64,000 bases of DNA from Nymphaea colorata (GCF_008831285.2 NC_045141.1:14990106-15054105); one strand, 5' to 3'; positions 41,937-55,400 are shown, counted from the stretch's first letter. Numbers and translations: made by a program. Notes: generated by a model from the sequence alone, not told the origin.

Positions 41937-41966
<30 letters not shown>
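41937..41966 (+). repeat. (CT)n tract in leader of DUF630/DUF632 gene
   Basis: About 15 CT units lie 146-175 bp upstream of the ATG at 42112. The stretch from here to the ATG is pyrimidine- and GC-richer than the intergenic DNA and probably is the 5' untranslated leader. Confidence 0.6.
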
Positions 41967-41968
<2 letters not shown>

Positions 41969-42111
41969 ACACTGCACTGCTGCCCATGTGTGAAGACAGC
42001 ACTCTGACACCTTCCCCATCTCTCTCTCGCGAGTCCCGAGCACCATCGCTCGGACCTCTGCTCCGTTCCACACGCAGGGAGAGGAAGAGATAGCTCGGTT
42101 TAGCTGAGTTC

Positions 42112-45100
42112 ATGGGGTGCACGCAGTCGAGGGTTGAGCAGGAGGAGGCGGTGGCGAGGTGCAAGGAACGGCGGCAGTTCATGCGGGATGCAGTTGCCCA
42201 GCGCAATGCCCTGGCGGTCGCCCACTCCCTGTACGCCATGGCTCTCAAGAACGTCGGTGCCGCTCTCAATGACTACGGCCAGGGAGAGGTCCTCGAGGTC
42301 CGCCAGCCGCTCGCCACCTCTGCCCCCGCCGACCATCTCCCGCCGCCCCCGCCCCCACCCCCGGATGAGTTCCCCGGTACCCCGTTACCGCCTCCTCCGC
42401 TGCCTCCATCGGCCCTGCGGCTTCAGAAGGCAACCAGCATGCCAAACATAGGCCTCCCCAAGCACCCTGTCCATTCTGACGGCACCATCCAAGAAGAGAA
42501 GGACGACGCTGAGGAGGGCGATGGACTGAAGACTACCTCCGGCAGCCGCGCACCGCCTGGCGCTCCCTCCGCGGTCTCCAGGGACTCTGCCCCACCACCA
42601 CTTGCACCCGCTGAGAGCAGCAATTGGCAGGATCAGGGTGGCGGATGGCAAGATTTCTTCTTCACCTTCACGGATTCTATGCCTGAAATATCCATAAGCG
42701 AGCCCCCTCCTCGCACACCGGAGCCAGGGAAGAAAAAACCAGCTCCTCCGCCTTCGCCTTCGCCTTCGCCTTCACCCACGCCGCCACCTCTGCCTACGAA
42801 GCACGAGGAGAACGACGAACAGAAGCCATCACAGAAGCCGGAGAGCATTTCCGGGGAGTCGCCGGAGGAGGAGGAGGAGACTTCCGAAGCAGTCACCCCA
42901 CTTCCTCCTAAAGCTGCAAAGAAGCCTAAGGAGAGTTCGCAGGTGGCAGTTGAAGGGTCGGAGGCCAAAAGGACCAGAGGCGGGAGCGGCGACCTGATGC
43001 AAATATTGCACAAGCTGGATGAGCAGTTTCTCAAGGCTTCAGAGAGCGGGCAAGCAGTTACCAAAATGCTCGAGGCCCATCGATTGCATTACCATTCCAA
43101 CTTCGCGGACGATAATGGTGATTTTCGCACCACCCTTCTTATCATAGTTCATATTTAAAATCGACTTTGATTTCTAATTGGTACTTCCAGTAACAGTTAC
43201 TCGCATATCTTTATCCCCTTTTTCTTTCAGATATTTTTTGAGTTGAGTGTTTATGTAGGATACTTAGCTTGTTTTTCCAACCTGATTTATTGTCTGGCTC
43301 CTGTGATTTCCAACACAATGCCATGTTCTGCATTATTTTAAATTTGCTTTGATGAGGGAATTCGTTAGATTCATCTCAAATAACATGGTGCGGTGTGGCT
43401 AATAGAGATCACTCTGGTTAACTTCATATATAGTTGGTGATACCAAATCTTGAACAGTCCGAATTGGCAGATGATGAGAGCTGATATGGTTGTCAGAAAG
43501 TAGATATACTTGTTATGGGTCTTTAGTGCTCTAGTTCCTTTGCCCATAGGGATGGCTTATGGCCATGGGCACATGGTCAGTGTCTGACTGTCTGCTATAT
43601 CACAACTTACGAACAACTGGAAGTTATAGCGGAGAACTGGGGGAGCAATCAAAAGGTATCGGTGCTGTGATTACTACCAGACTGTTTGTAGGCTTATTAG
43701 ATACTTTAATAGGTTAGCAAATTAAAAACCTGGCATCCAAGACCTTTTTAGGTTTAAGTAGGCTTGCTAAGTGTTAGGACCGGTCAGGGCTGTAACACTA
43801 AGTCTAGCCAATGCTCACCTATCTCAGTGCTAAGTACTGTGACTGCTGTGATGTATGGAAATTGTGGCACATAAGTTTTGTCATTACCTTCTTGTTTTCA
43901 TAGTCGGCTATGCCTTTTGTTCTTTATCTGCAGAAACAATGTGCCTAAAATCATGAAAAACTACTGATTAAAGCACATTGTGCATGTTGTAGCTGAAGCA
44001 TTATCCTGTCATATTGCCTCATGTGTCTAGGATGAGGGCGACCTGAACTATTGATAATCTAATTTTCCTTAGCGAATATCTGAACCTTTTCATGATTCTA
44101 AGCTTCTAATAAATATGACCATGTCAGGTAGTAATCTTATGTTCTGGTTCATTAAAAGAGGGGATGATTAAGAAAGTATTGACAAAGATACTACATGTTG
44201 TCTCAATGTGTCCAGGTGGTTCAATTGAAACCTTGTAATGCGTTTTTTACTTCTTTTACATTGCTGTGCTTTAAACAGGAGATATTGATCATTCTGCACA
44301 AGTGATGCGCCTTATCACGTGGAATCAGTCACTTAAGGAAGTGCCCAGCCCTGATGACAGAAAGGGTGCGGTTGATGCAAAGGAGACTGAAACCCTTGCA
44401 ACTATACTTGATCAGTTGCTTGCTTGGGAAAAGAAACTTTATGATGAAGTAAAGGTGAACACTTGATCTCCTTAGTGTTTTGATTAGCATGGTGTGTTTC
44501 CATGCTCACTCTTTGAAATGCTGATTCCATGTACGAGTGTGTGTTTTTAATTGTTAGAACTTAAACCTTTTAGTTATTTCAAAAGAAGTTCTTCACCAAT
44601 TATGCTATGATTTCAGGAAAAAATTTGAATGCCCAAGGAATGCCCTAGATGATTGAATTCTCAATGAGATTTTCAAAATGTCATTCAGATTCTAAACATT
44701 TTCTTATTTTTCAGGTAAATGTATGTTTCTCTCAATCAACTCTTTGACAGTATTTTGAGAAATAAGTTTGAGTATTATCAAGTGAGGCTTTGTTATGATG
44801 GATCAAGTAAAAGTTTGGTTTGTGTGTCTTGATCTGGACTTGTCATGGTGGACCAAATCAATGTCTGGTCACAGGTTCATGTTTATGCATTTTTTACATG
44901 GTTCAGTCAGGTTAAACTGATGGGTCAGTTAGAAAGATGGGTCAAATAATTGGTCTTATGTGCTCATCATTGTGTTGTTCAGTAGGTTTTGAACTGGATA
45001 TTTTTTATGATAATATTGGTAGTCTAATTGATGGAGCTCTTTCCACTGGCCTTCCTGTGCTTGAATTCTGAAGGCTGCTTAGTCATATGCAGTTGTTGAC

Positions 45101-47352
45101 TTATTCTTAATCTGTGTTATTTAAATTATGATGTTTCAGATTGGCGAGACTATGAAATTTGAATACCAAAGGAAAATGGCTCTGCTAAATAAGCAAAAGA
45201 AACGTGGTGTTAGTTCAGATGCACTTGAAAGAACTAAAGCTGCTGTAAGTCATTTGCATACAAGATACATTGTTGACATGCAATCCATGGATTCCACAGT
45301 CTCAGAGATTTATACTTTGCGAGATGACCAACTGCATCCAAAGCTTGTGGAGCTTGTTAACGGGTAAGTTGGAAACTATCAAGAAACGACAGATAGAAAT
45401 TCTGCGTGGTGCTATTAGCATGTATTTTGCTGTTTTTGTTTTTACTGTCTTTGGATTTAATGGTATTTCTTCTTGTACTTTTCTTTTCCTTCATCTTTAT
45501 TCTAAAGCTCCTTAGTTTATTGCCTACTTGTTAACTCAAGCAGTCAAGACGCTGGACCTCTGGAAGGGCTAGTTGATTAGTTTTCAGGACCCAAGAAAAA
45601 AATAAGGAAGACCCTAAAACTGTCATAGATCATAACGATAATGAAAAGAAACATATTTCTGAGATAAATTACATGAATCAATAAATAAATATGAATTGGA
45701 ACTCATTCAATCACCATGGAGAAAAGCATGTCCATCCTTTGACTATTATCTGGATATTTGGGTAGATGTACTGCCCCATCTGTTGCATTTGAAGATCATT
45801 ATTTTCTCACAAATAAGTGATGTTGCTGATTTTGTAGTTGATTTCCCAATAGCATTCATTGAGATCCCCTCCTTGAATCATGCCTTGAGATGTTCGTCCT
45901 ATGCTAACCTGATCCAGTAATCTTCAATATCCTAAAAAGAATGTTACCGTCATTTATTTTATCCTGTATCTGCTCTTGTACCAGAAATTTTTTGTGTTTG
46001 AGGACACTGGTCAGCTGGTTGATGGCTGCTGTCAGGCACAAGTGCCTTATGTGGAAGTTATGAAAAATTAATAGTACTAACTTGCATGTAGTAAAATCAT
46101 AGACAAACGTCTCATTCTTATCTTCCTTTTGGTGGCCATCTCTGCTAGTTATCTATTACTGTTGCTTTTTTATCTCTCCCGTTTCAAGGATGTGAAACCA
46201 TCTTTGTTCTTTGACATGTACGACTACCATCAATGTTCTTGATTTTAGGGATATAAAACCAACACTTTTCTCCAAATCACAATATTTAACATCATAAGCA
46301 GATTCAACAAGTAATGCTGTAATGGTTTAAATTAAAATTTTATCTAAATTTTGCTTCAAGATTACTGAATGCTGTTGAATTTTTGGATGGGTTGGTTCAA
46401 AATTCTCTATCTGGAACCTTTGACACGGCCTTTGGCCTTCTAGTTAATACAATGCTGGAAATAGTGCTACTGTGCTAGATGATTGTGCCTATATTGCACA
46501 TAGGTAGGCTGAATTTAGAAGCTTCTCAGTGCTGTGGTTCATAACGTTTTCTCGTGCATCAGGTTGGCTGGTATGTGGGAAAAGATGCATGCCAGTCATA
46601 TGAATCAGAAGATGATTGTTGACGACCTCAAACTCCTTGATATCTCTAATCTTTGCACAGAGACAACCGAAGCACACCATAAACGCACAGAACAACTGTG
46701 CAATATCACCAATGAGTGGAGCATTAAATTCGAGAAGTTACTGCAGCATCAGAAGGAATTTATCCAAACATTGAACAGGTGGGTTCGGCTTAGCTTAATT
46801 CCCATAGAAAGTAGCTTGAAGGAGAAAGTTTCCTCGCCAACGAGGGTTGTTGATCCTCCTATTAAGGACCTTCTTAAAAATTGGAATGATGAACTTGAGC
46901 ATTTGTCTCATGAGGTGACGAAGAATGCAATAATAAGTTTCTCTGCTGTTGTAAAAGCTATTTCGGGGCAGCAAGAGGAGGAGCTAAACCAGAAGCACAA
47001 GTGCGAGGATGCAAAGAGAGAGTACGACAAGAAGCTGCGCAGTTTCCAGGATTGGCTGGAGAAATACAAGCATAAAAGAGGGCCCGAAATCCTTGAGGGC
47101 TGCAACGAGAAGGATCCTGTTCTATCTGAGAAAGAATGCCAAGTTGAACTTAGCAAGCGGAAGTGGGATGAAGAGCTTGAAACATACCAGAACCTCAGCA
47201 AGCAGACAAGGGAAAAGTCGTTGGCCAGTCTGAAGACAGGCTTGCCTACCCTCTTCAATGCAATAGCTGAATTTTCCACCTTCTGCTCTGAATCATACAA
47301 GAAACTGCTTCCCCTGATCACGTCGCCCCAGCACCCAGAGAAAACTGCATGA
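42112..47352 (+). CDS. DUF630/DUF632 protein (NRG2 / RLG-like family)
   Basis: A plant-specific protein of the family that includes Arabidopsis NRG2, a nitrate-signalling regulator, and rolled-leaf proteins. Its biochemical role is not settled, so none is claimed here. Exons are 42112-43117, 44279-44454, 45140-45363 and 46563-47352, in frame for 731 aa. The N-terminus MGCTQSRVEQEEAVARCKER is the DUF630 hallmark (residues 1 to about 60) and carries a Gly2/Cys3 myristoylation and palmitoylation signal, so membrane attachment is likely. Proline-rich low-complexity segments follow at about residues 75-105 and 205-225; the latter is coded by a CCTTCG-type repeat. DUF632 begins near residue 300 with LMQILHKLDEQFLKASESG and continues through MRLITWNQSL, WEKKLYDEVK, LAGMWEKMHASH and LNRWVRLSL, mostly helical and coiled-coil-prone. 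The C-terminal region is Lys/Glu-rich. The gene looks intact. Confidence 0.95.
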
Positions 47353-47359
47353 TGTTGTA

Positions 47360-48880
47360 CTAATTTGTTGTGTAAAACTGTAAATGACTCATGCTAGCTT
47401 TCTATTTGTTTGGTTGTATATTATTTTGGTGGTTTTACAGCTGAGCGGTTTTTCTGGAACGTTTTGCTTTCCTTCGTCTCTGAGAAATCTTATGGGGTTA
47501 GGCCGAAGCTTACCAATTTCGATCAAGCAATGCATCACCTTAATATTGAACTCTTGAACACCTCCAACGTAAGGGAATTGAAATCTCGTCAATCCCCAGG
47601 AAGATTCAGTCACTTGTCCTTTTCTGTTAAATTGTCTATGCTAGTAAGAGAACCTTTCATATATATATATATATATATATAGAGAATTTGTTTGATTTGT
47701 TCTGTTAGCTGTAACTGAACTCATGGCAGTCTTGCGTGTGAGCATTAATGCAAAACTACGACTTCTAGAAGTTCAGTCATCAATACATTAGATCTACCCT
47801 TTGCGGCGGTAAGGAAACAAATTCTGGACCAAGAAAAAGAAAAAGATCTGTAACTTTTACTGATAAAACTGTAAGAACAATAATGTCATTTCAAGAAAAA
47901 GCAAAGGACGACAAACCGGGGGCGTGAAGAACTGAGGCTACATATTACGATTCTCAGCATCTTACGACTGTTCAAGACTCGTTTTATTTTGGAGCTTTGT
48001 TCAAGACTCGTTTTATTTTGGAGCTTTGTCAATTTTCAGGCCTCGCGCGACTTGACCTTGGTGCTTCTATGTCTGCTTGAACCGATATTATCACTGCTCT
48101 ATGCACATATGCTCTCTTAATAACATGGATAAATTTTATGTCCAAAACGAGACAGATCGTTATGGAGGGATGAATTCCATCGGCAACGGAATTAAAATGA
48201 ATAAGTCAATATGAAAAAAAAAAAAGATAACTGATTTAAAATCAGACTGATACGCATGTAAGAAATGACATCGGATACATTTTGGATTGAATTTGATTTT
48301 AAATAAACATCCAATTAGATTTTGATTTGGATTGAGATTTAGTTTTAATGAATATCCAATATACAAATATTTTGATGGATGTAAATTTAAAAGTCAGATT
48401 GTGGCTATAGTCGGATTTTGAATTTAAAACTATCTATCACTAAATTTCATTCTTACTGTTATAGCTAATTTTCTTTTTAAAGTTTTTCGGGTTTAAAAAT
48501 CACCTCATGCTCTTATTCCCAATTTTTATAAATAGTGTGGATCTTATTAAAAAATGTGCAAAAGGTTGTCATTTTTTTTTTTTGGAATTATAGGAAAAAG
48601 TAGATACGAAAATGGAAAATTTCCAAACTAATATGCTATCTCCAACCATGCAACTTATTTACACATGCTTGGTTTTAATAAAAAAAGATGTTGAGAATTT
48701 AGTTGTCTCATTTCATATAAGTAAATTAGATTATTTAAGTATATACTATCTAGTTAAATGGAACTATAATTATTTATGCGAGCAAAGGCGCATGAACTGG
48801 GAATTGGGATGTGATTGTAAACCATCACAAGCATCTTGTGCGAAGGACAAAACATACTACTTCTCTGAATTGCAAATGGT
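47360..48880. other. 3' region of DUF630/632 gene and intergenic DNA
   Basis: The first 300-400 bp probably are 3' untranslated sequence; a (TA)n tract lies at 47659-47681. A 29-bp tandem duplication is listed separately. The remainder is AT-rich with no gene recognised. Confidence 0.45.
47971..48028. repeat. 29-bp perfect tandem duplication
   Basis: The 29-bp unit beginning 'ttcaagactcg' and ending 'ggagctttg' occurs twice head to tail, 47971-47999 and 48000-48028, with no difference that I can see. It lies about 620 bp after the stop codon of the DUF630/632 gene. Confidence 0.9.
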
Positions 48881-48890
48881 GACAGTGCAA

Positions 48891-49530
48891 CACTCTATTT
48901 GATGAGTATACCATGAATCTATCCATGTCTCGAAGCAGCTTACACTCCGAGAACAGGAAAAAAGGAGAAGGGTTTCCGCCTTCGAGCAACTTCCACTCAG
49001 TCAAAGTAGTGATTTTGGTGCTTTCTATAATTCTAGAAAATTCAATGAAACACACTCTATTTGACGAGTATACCATGAATCTATCCATGTCCCGAAGCAA
49101 TTTAGACTCCAAGAACAGGAAGAAAGGAGAAGGGTTTCCGCCTTCGAGCAACTTCCACTCAGTCAAAGTAGTGATCTTGGTGCTTTCTATAATTTTAGAA
49201 AATTCTGTGAAACACACTCTATTTGATGAGTATACCATGAATCTATTCATGTCTCGAAGAAGTTTAGGATCCAAGATCAGGAGGAAAGGAGGAGGGTTTC
49301 CGCCTTCGAGCAACTTCCACTCAATCAAAGTAGTGATCTTGGTGCTTTCTATAATTTTAGAAAATTCAGTGAAACACACTCTATTTGATGAGTATACCAT
49401 GAATCTATTCATGTCTCGAAGAAGTTTAGGATCCAAGATCAAGAGGAAAGGAGGAGGGTTTCCGCCTTCGAGCAACTTCCACTCAGTCAAAGTAGTGATC
49501 TTGGTGCTTTCTATAATTTTAGAAAATTTT
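48891..49530. repeat. 4 x 162-bp tandem repeat, open on both strands
   Basis: Four copies with an exact period of 162 bp start at about 48891, 49053, 49215 and 49377; the last is cut short near 49530. The period is a multiple of three, so 54-residue protein repeats would result on either strand. On the plus strand the frame is open from an ATG at 48913 to 49827, with repeats such as MNLSMSRSS, FPPSSNFHSV and VILVLSIILEN. On the minus strand it is open over 48825-49490, with WKLLEGGNP and RFMVYSSNRVCF. Copies 1 and 2 resemble each other most, and so do 3 and 4. I recognise no family on either strand, and no splice or promoter context marks it as a gene. A non-coding satellite-like array is the safer reading. 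Confidence 0.7.
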
Positions 49531-49829
49531 CATCAGTGCGACAATCTTATGGTCATAATAAACATAAGACATTACTCCCAATTTTTATTCACCTATCAAT
49601 TAAGCGCTCACCTTCATAATATTAAAAAACAAGCTGACATTGATGTCCTTCACTTTTTATCAAGAAAGGTGAACGCCTCTTTGCTTAAATGGACAATGTT
49701 AGAGATCAAAAGTATTCACATCTTAGTTGGCCCCGTCATATTTGTTCCCCCATTCTTAATGATGTCAAACACGGACAAGAATGGAACAGTTAATTTTGTC
49801 CTTTTCAAATGTCCACAACCTAAATAACA

Positions 49830-51232
49830 TATTCCCTATAACATAAAGCTGTCAAGTTCTAAATGTTGCTAGATGACTAAAAATTAAAAATTAATTCTTA
49901 AAAATACCATGAAATATTGTTGTGTCATAAAATATCACTAGTACTCTTAAAACAATTGTTTTTCAGCAACATATTTTTAATTTTTTAGTACCTTGAAACA
50001 TCTAGAATTTGACATATTTATAACCAGTGGCAAAGATACATGGGGTTAGTGTGGGCGGTATTTTTTAGCATATTACAACATTTAGCATTTGGCAGATTTA
50101 AAACCCCTTATAACCTATGTCGGAGATACAGGATGTGGGCGGTGAGCCGCCCATACCAGCCCATCAAAAGTTTCATTGAATAGATTTAAAACCCTTTATA
50201 ACCAATGGCGGAGATACAGGACGTGGGCGGTGAGCCGCCCACACCAGCCCATCAAAAGTTTCATTGAACAAAATGGAAAATGATATTGTGATGACTTAGC
50301 CCACATCTCAAACTTGTGACTTGAGCACCATTCAGCCAAAATATCTTAGTTCTATTCCTAGTTATAGCTATTAGTGAGCATTTGACACAAGGCACCAGCA
50401 GTTTCCAATTTCATATAAGAGGTTGCCAGTTTCACTAATTACAGATGACGTTGAAATTAAAAAGTTTATGTGCTATAAAAGGGTCGTATAAATTTGATGT
50501 GTGAATGCGATTTTATGAGCCTACTATGTTTCAAAGAATATGAAGGATTTGCTTCTTTAGCTTGATTTTTATATCAGCAATCAGTGCCAATTCGATGTTG
50601 TAATTATCGTATCATTGCTGTCTCGTTATGCATTGGCTCGTATTGCCTTATTTTTAAAAATTTCAAAAATTATTTAAATGTTTCAAATTTAGAAAATAAA
50701 AACATTTAGATTTCTATTAGTCATATATTGTGTTCTCAAGAAGCAATATATGAAATAAAACTTGCTAGGTGCTGGATGTTGCTAAACAGGTAAAATTCAA
50801 AAATTTATCAATAAAAAAGAGTTAAAAAGACATTACTGATATTTACGATGCTTTTAGAAATACCACATAATGCTTTGAACAATTCATTTTAACTTTTCAG
50901 CCATGCATTGAAAAATTTGAAGTCTCAAATATATAAAATTCAATTCATGTTATACGCTTCAAATTACACATGATGATGCGTATAATTTTTCTCCAATCAT
51001 ATGAATACAACTCAGCCTCTTTAGAGAAGTCGACAACCTTATACATCATACTCTAAAATTATGCATAAACAACCTATACGTCATACTCTAAAATTATTCA
51101 TAAAAATATGCATATACTTGCAGTGGCGGGTTTCTGCAGGCAAGGAGGGTCAAATTAAAGTTTCTAATTTTTAACAGAAGTTAAAATATTATTTTTTAAA
51201 ATTTTTATAAAAGACAAATACATATTTCTAAA

Positions 51233-51266
<34 letters not shown>

Positions 51267-51780
51267 TTTTTTTGAGATGGGCCAAAGCCCATGTGAACCC
51301 CTTTGGCTCCCCCGCAGGTTCACACCAACTTCAAAAATATTCTGTATTTTTATACAAATACCTTTAAATATTTATTTATTTATATATAAAGAATAAAAAC
51401 TCTTCAAACAGTGCTCTTCAATAAAAAAAAATGCAATTAAACAACTGGCAGCCCACATTTTTGCATGCCATTTTTGAGAAAAGAGAAAAATTTCATATTC
51501 TAGTTTAATCTTACCTATAATTTAAGAAAATATTATTTTATAATTTTTTTTAATAGGTCTCACACGCAAAGGTTTGAAGTCAGTTACACCTAATCTGAAG
51601 GATTTGAAAAGTGTTACAAGAAGGTAGCGGTGGAGAATAAATTTGGAAAAAGTAAAAATTAGAGCTAATGTTTTCTTATTCTTTAGGTTATCTCAAATTC
51701 AATCACGGTCATACGGAGGCAGTCTGCACTCAAAAAATAAATATTTCCCGGAAACGATATGCTTGAACAGCCTACAAATC
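49830..51780. other. Intergenic region with transposon-end fragments
   Basis: No gene was seen. It holds an 88-bp tandem repeat (next entry), and a likely degraded hAT-type fragment that starts near 51120 ('cagtggcgggtttctg') and contains a (TA)n tract at about 51236-51262. A matching right end for that fragment is not clear, so its extent is open. The promoter of the Rab gene should lie at the right edge or within 51.6-52.3 kb. Confidence 0.4.
50094..50269. repeat. 88-bp tandem repeat carrying a GC hairpin
   Basis: Two copies, 50094-50181 and 50182-50269, have a period of 88 bp and few differences. Each copy has a hairpin; in copy 2 GTGGGCGG (50223-50230) pairs with CCGCCCAC (50235-50242) around a TGAG loop. 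The phrase 'atggcggagatacagg' followed by this hairpin resembles the end of the hAT-type element at 38917-39128. The pair is therefore probably a duplicated transposon end. Confidence 0.7.
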
Positions 51781-51789
51781 GGCGCCTGA

Positions 51790-52498
51790 TTTGATGGCCG
51801 ACTATGTCGTTTCTTCTTCCTCCGATGATCAATGGCACGAGTTTGAGACTTCATTTTCTCGGATGCCAAGTTGCAGTTGGGGAGAAACCGAACATTTCTC
51901 AGGGAAAATTTCCTCCTCTGAGGGAACAAGGTGTTTGACTATTGGAAGTTGGAATATCCAGAACCAATTAAGGGAAATGCCAGTAAATGGAGCAAGAAAA
52001 AGTAAAATAATCAGAATTACAGTGAGTCCTTCTTGCTTGCTTTCGGTTGCTTCCATTCCACGGGGCCTCTGCCTTTTCTTTTATAAAGAGGGGAGGAGGG
52101 CCACCTGCTGGTCAGAACTCCCCAGATTTCAAACCTAACGTTCTCCCTATTCTTCTATGTGTTTTGATTGTTCCCCACAAGCCCATCTCTCTGTGTCTCT
52201 CTCTCTCTGTCTCTCTCTCTCCTGGCTAGCGAAATTCTGTCACAGAGCCGGAAAGATTTATTTTTGGATTGGGTTGATTTAGCGCAGTGCTGCACTAAGG
52301 TTTTCCTTCTCTTTATCTTTGTTTTTGTTTCCTCCCACCTTTGGTACTCATAATCATGGTATAGCTGAATCATGGCTGGTCGCCATGGATGCTCCTTTAT
52401 CATTGTTTGGCGCGGAGCAGAGTAACATCGGACGCTCCTTTCTTTCTACCCTGAACTTGTTTCTTTTTCTTTTTTTAGGGAGGCACATAAATTTTGTG
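51790..52498 (+). promoter_or_regulatory. Promoter and probable 5' leader with intron of the Rab5-like gene
   Basis: A GC-richer stretch with CT-rich runs (about 52190-52222) lies upstream of the Rab start. Just before the ATG at 52499, a 'ttctttttttag' polypyrimidine-AG signal at about 52468-52478 looks like the acceptor of a leader intron. Leader introns are frequent in plant Rab genes. The first exon border is not fixed. Open stretches on both strands near 51.7-52.1 kb show no family similarity and are not called. Confidence 0.4.
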
Positions 52499-55400
52499 AT
52501 GGCGAGAAGCAGCAACAAGAATATTCAGGCCAAGCTGGTGAGTAAGTTTGTTCTTGACGGCTTTTTATCATCGTGATCAGGCTTCGGTTTCAAGCTCTCT
52601 GTCTCTCTATTTCCCCGTTCATATTTACTTGCAAAATTCGGCCGCCTAATGCTTAGAAAAGTGGGATAATCTGGGATATAGCAATATGCGTTCAATTCAT
52701 AACGTTCTAATTTATCTAATGCACGAGACGACTTCGCTCTTGTTTAAAGGGTGATTGTATATTGAATTATGTTTTCTCTTCCAGCTACTGTGAGAGCTAC
52801 CTTACAAAAAAAAAAAAAAGGAACATACGGAGATCATGTGGGGAGACTAAATGAGTAGAGACTATCTTGTGGTGGTGTCTTGAGTCTTTTGAGATCCCAT
52901 AATTTTCAGAAACCGTGTGACTCCATATGGATCAATGAATTGTTTATCATGCATGTTATCCTTTCCGTTTTATAAGAGGATTGGAGAACATGATGGATGT
53001 GCTCCTTATTCTCAGCCGCTGTTCAGAAAATGGAATAAGCAGTTCTGCCACCAGTTATTCATATCACGTTACTGTTACCTTAAATGACAAAAAAAAGATG
53101 ATCGAAACGTGGTATGTTTACTTGTTTTTTAGTTTTCAAGTTGTTGTGGTTGATGATCCGATGTATCACCGTCCATCTTTCATTCTACATGTAAAACTCT
53201 ACCAAGTTTTTCCGGAAATTATGCTTGGTTGATGTCTGTGGCTGTGAATACAATTAAGAACCATTGTTTATTGTAAAAGGATTGTCAACCTTCAGATTTC
53301 TTGTGATTTTCTCCTCCTGTTGTAAAATTATGTCTTTTCTGATCTGTTGCTGACTCGCTATGGTGTAAACATTGCTCTTTTTCTATTCCCATGTTCCGGC
53401 TATCCATTGTTCTCTTGATATTTTGGAAGGCGGTTTAGTAATCACCAAGTTGATGGGTTGATGCATTCAGAAACAAGGGTTAAACAGGAGTTATTTTTAA
53501 TGTCTTTCAGGTCCTTCTAGGTGACATGGGAACTGGGAAAACAAGTTTGGTGCTTAGATTTGTCAAGGGGCAGTTTTTTGATTATCAGGTACTAATTAAT
53601 AATGCCAGGTTGCTCTAAGGTTGCAAATATTTCATAAGATAAATGACAATTGATTTAAAGTAACATTCAGGAATCAACAATTGGAGCAGCTTTCTTCTCT
53701 CAAATACTCTCTCTAAATGAAGCCACTGTCAAGTTTGATATATGGGATACAGCTGGTCAAGAAAGATACCATAGCTTAGCACCGATGTATTATCGAGGTG
53801 CAGCTGCAGCTGTTGTTGTCTATGATATTACAAGCGTGGTAAGTTCATACTGATAATTCATGCATGCGCTTGGGTGGTTTGAACTTCTCATGGATTACAT
53901 GTTTATGCCAATTTACCTTTCCAATTACAAAGTCATTTATATCAGACATTTTGCTAAGTGTGAAGTTCTATTAGAAATTTAGAATCAGGAGCTATCAAAC
54001 ATGCTCTTGTTTAAGTCATTTGTTTTTCAAAGTGAATGAAAATTTGAAAGTTATGCAGTTAATAAGAAAGAAACTTAGTCTTGAGTTGAGATGAAAACAT
54101 CAAATTGTTATGTATCTCTGTGGTCAACGCAGAAGGATGTTTATTTGTTTGCTTTGTTGAATCAGTTAGGTCAATGGAAAATTCATAATGGTCGCATTTG
54201 TGCATGTAGTATATTTTTGAGCACGATAATCTTATTCTAGTGATATTTGAAGAAACACATATCCTTTTCAACAGGTTCATTATTCACAACATTGGCTAGG
54301 TGTTTTTGTGTATGCATGATTAAATATAGGCTGTCTACAAATAAATTCATGTGTGGCTAGAAAAAAATGGATGGGTAGAAGTACATGAATGAAGGTAAAC
54401 TATTTTCACTTTCTTGAGTGAAGTTAAGGTGGAATGAGGAATTATATGACTAGGATCAATCTGACAAAGCCATGACAAAACATGAAAGCAAGGAAACAAC
54501 AATAGCAATAATGTCAACAGCAACAAAAACAAGAATAACAGTAACTACTCACCTAGATACGATATGTCTGGTCTGCCCCTTGTATCCACCTACTACTGTA
54601 ATACTTTGTCTAGGAAGGCTTTTAGTTCTGCCATTAACGATGCTCCTAGATAGTCATAAATCATGCTGATTTCTCACGAAAACAAGAACTAACAGTAACT
54701 ATGCCCTTGCATCCACCTACTACTGTAATATATCCTTATTGTGGTTGACCCAGTTACCTTATCATAACTCTTGCACGATCTCCCTGCATCAGCAGTCAGG
54801 GAAGGCTTTTAGTGCTGCCACTAATATGTTCTTAGATAGTCACAAATCATGCTGATTTCTCTGAGCTCATTGTTCAATATGCATCCATTTTTAAATGAGT
54901 TAGTATATTAGAAACTGGAATGCATCTTTTGGTTAGAAAATTTATGAATGTGGCGTAAGGTCATTTTACCATGTAAAACTATGCATAATTTTTCTGTATT
55001 ATACTGGTTATACTTATACTTTTCGATCTGTCATTCTATTGGCTTTGGATCATCTTATTTCTTCTTTTCGTGGCTGCTTCACGTTCAAAACAAATAATAT
55101 TAGGGAAAGGTTTGACTTCAACTTTTTATTCTTGAAGGACTCATTTGTTCGTGCTAAAAAATGGGTTCAAGAATTGCAGAGACAAGGTATGCATGCAATC
55201 TTCATTTTTCAAAAAGAATCCACTTACATTTACTTTTTAGGTTAATCTATGTGGCCATCTGCTATCATCATAATATATATATATATATATGTTTATGATG
55301 GCAGTTGGTTTACAGTCCTACCACTGTCAGAAGACGAGTTGCTTCATTTAAATAATTGATGGCATTTCATGGTATTGGCAGTTGGTATACAGCCATCTGA

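Noticed and set aside
42100-43064. Long frames antisense to the first exon of the DUF630/632 gene
   Set aside because: They arise from GC-rich, repetitive proline codons on the coding strand and have no recognisable domain.
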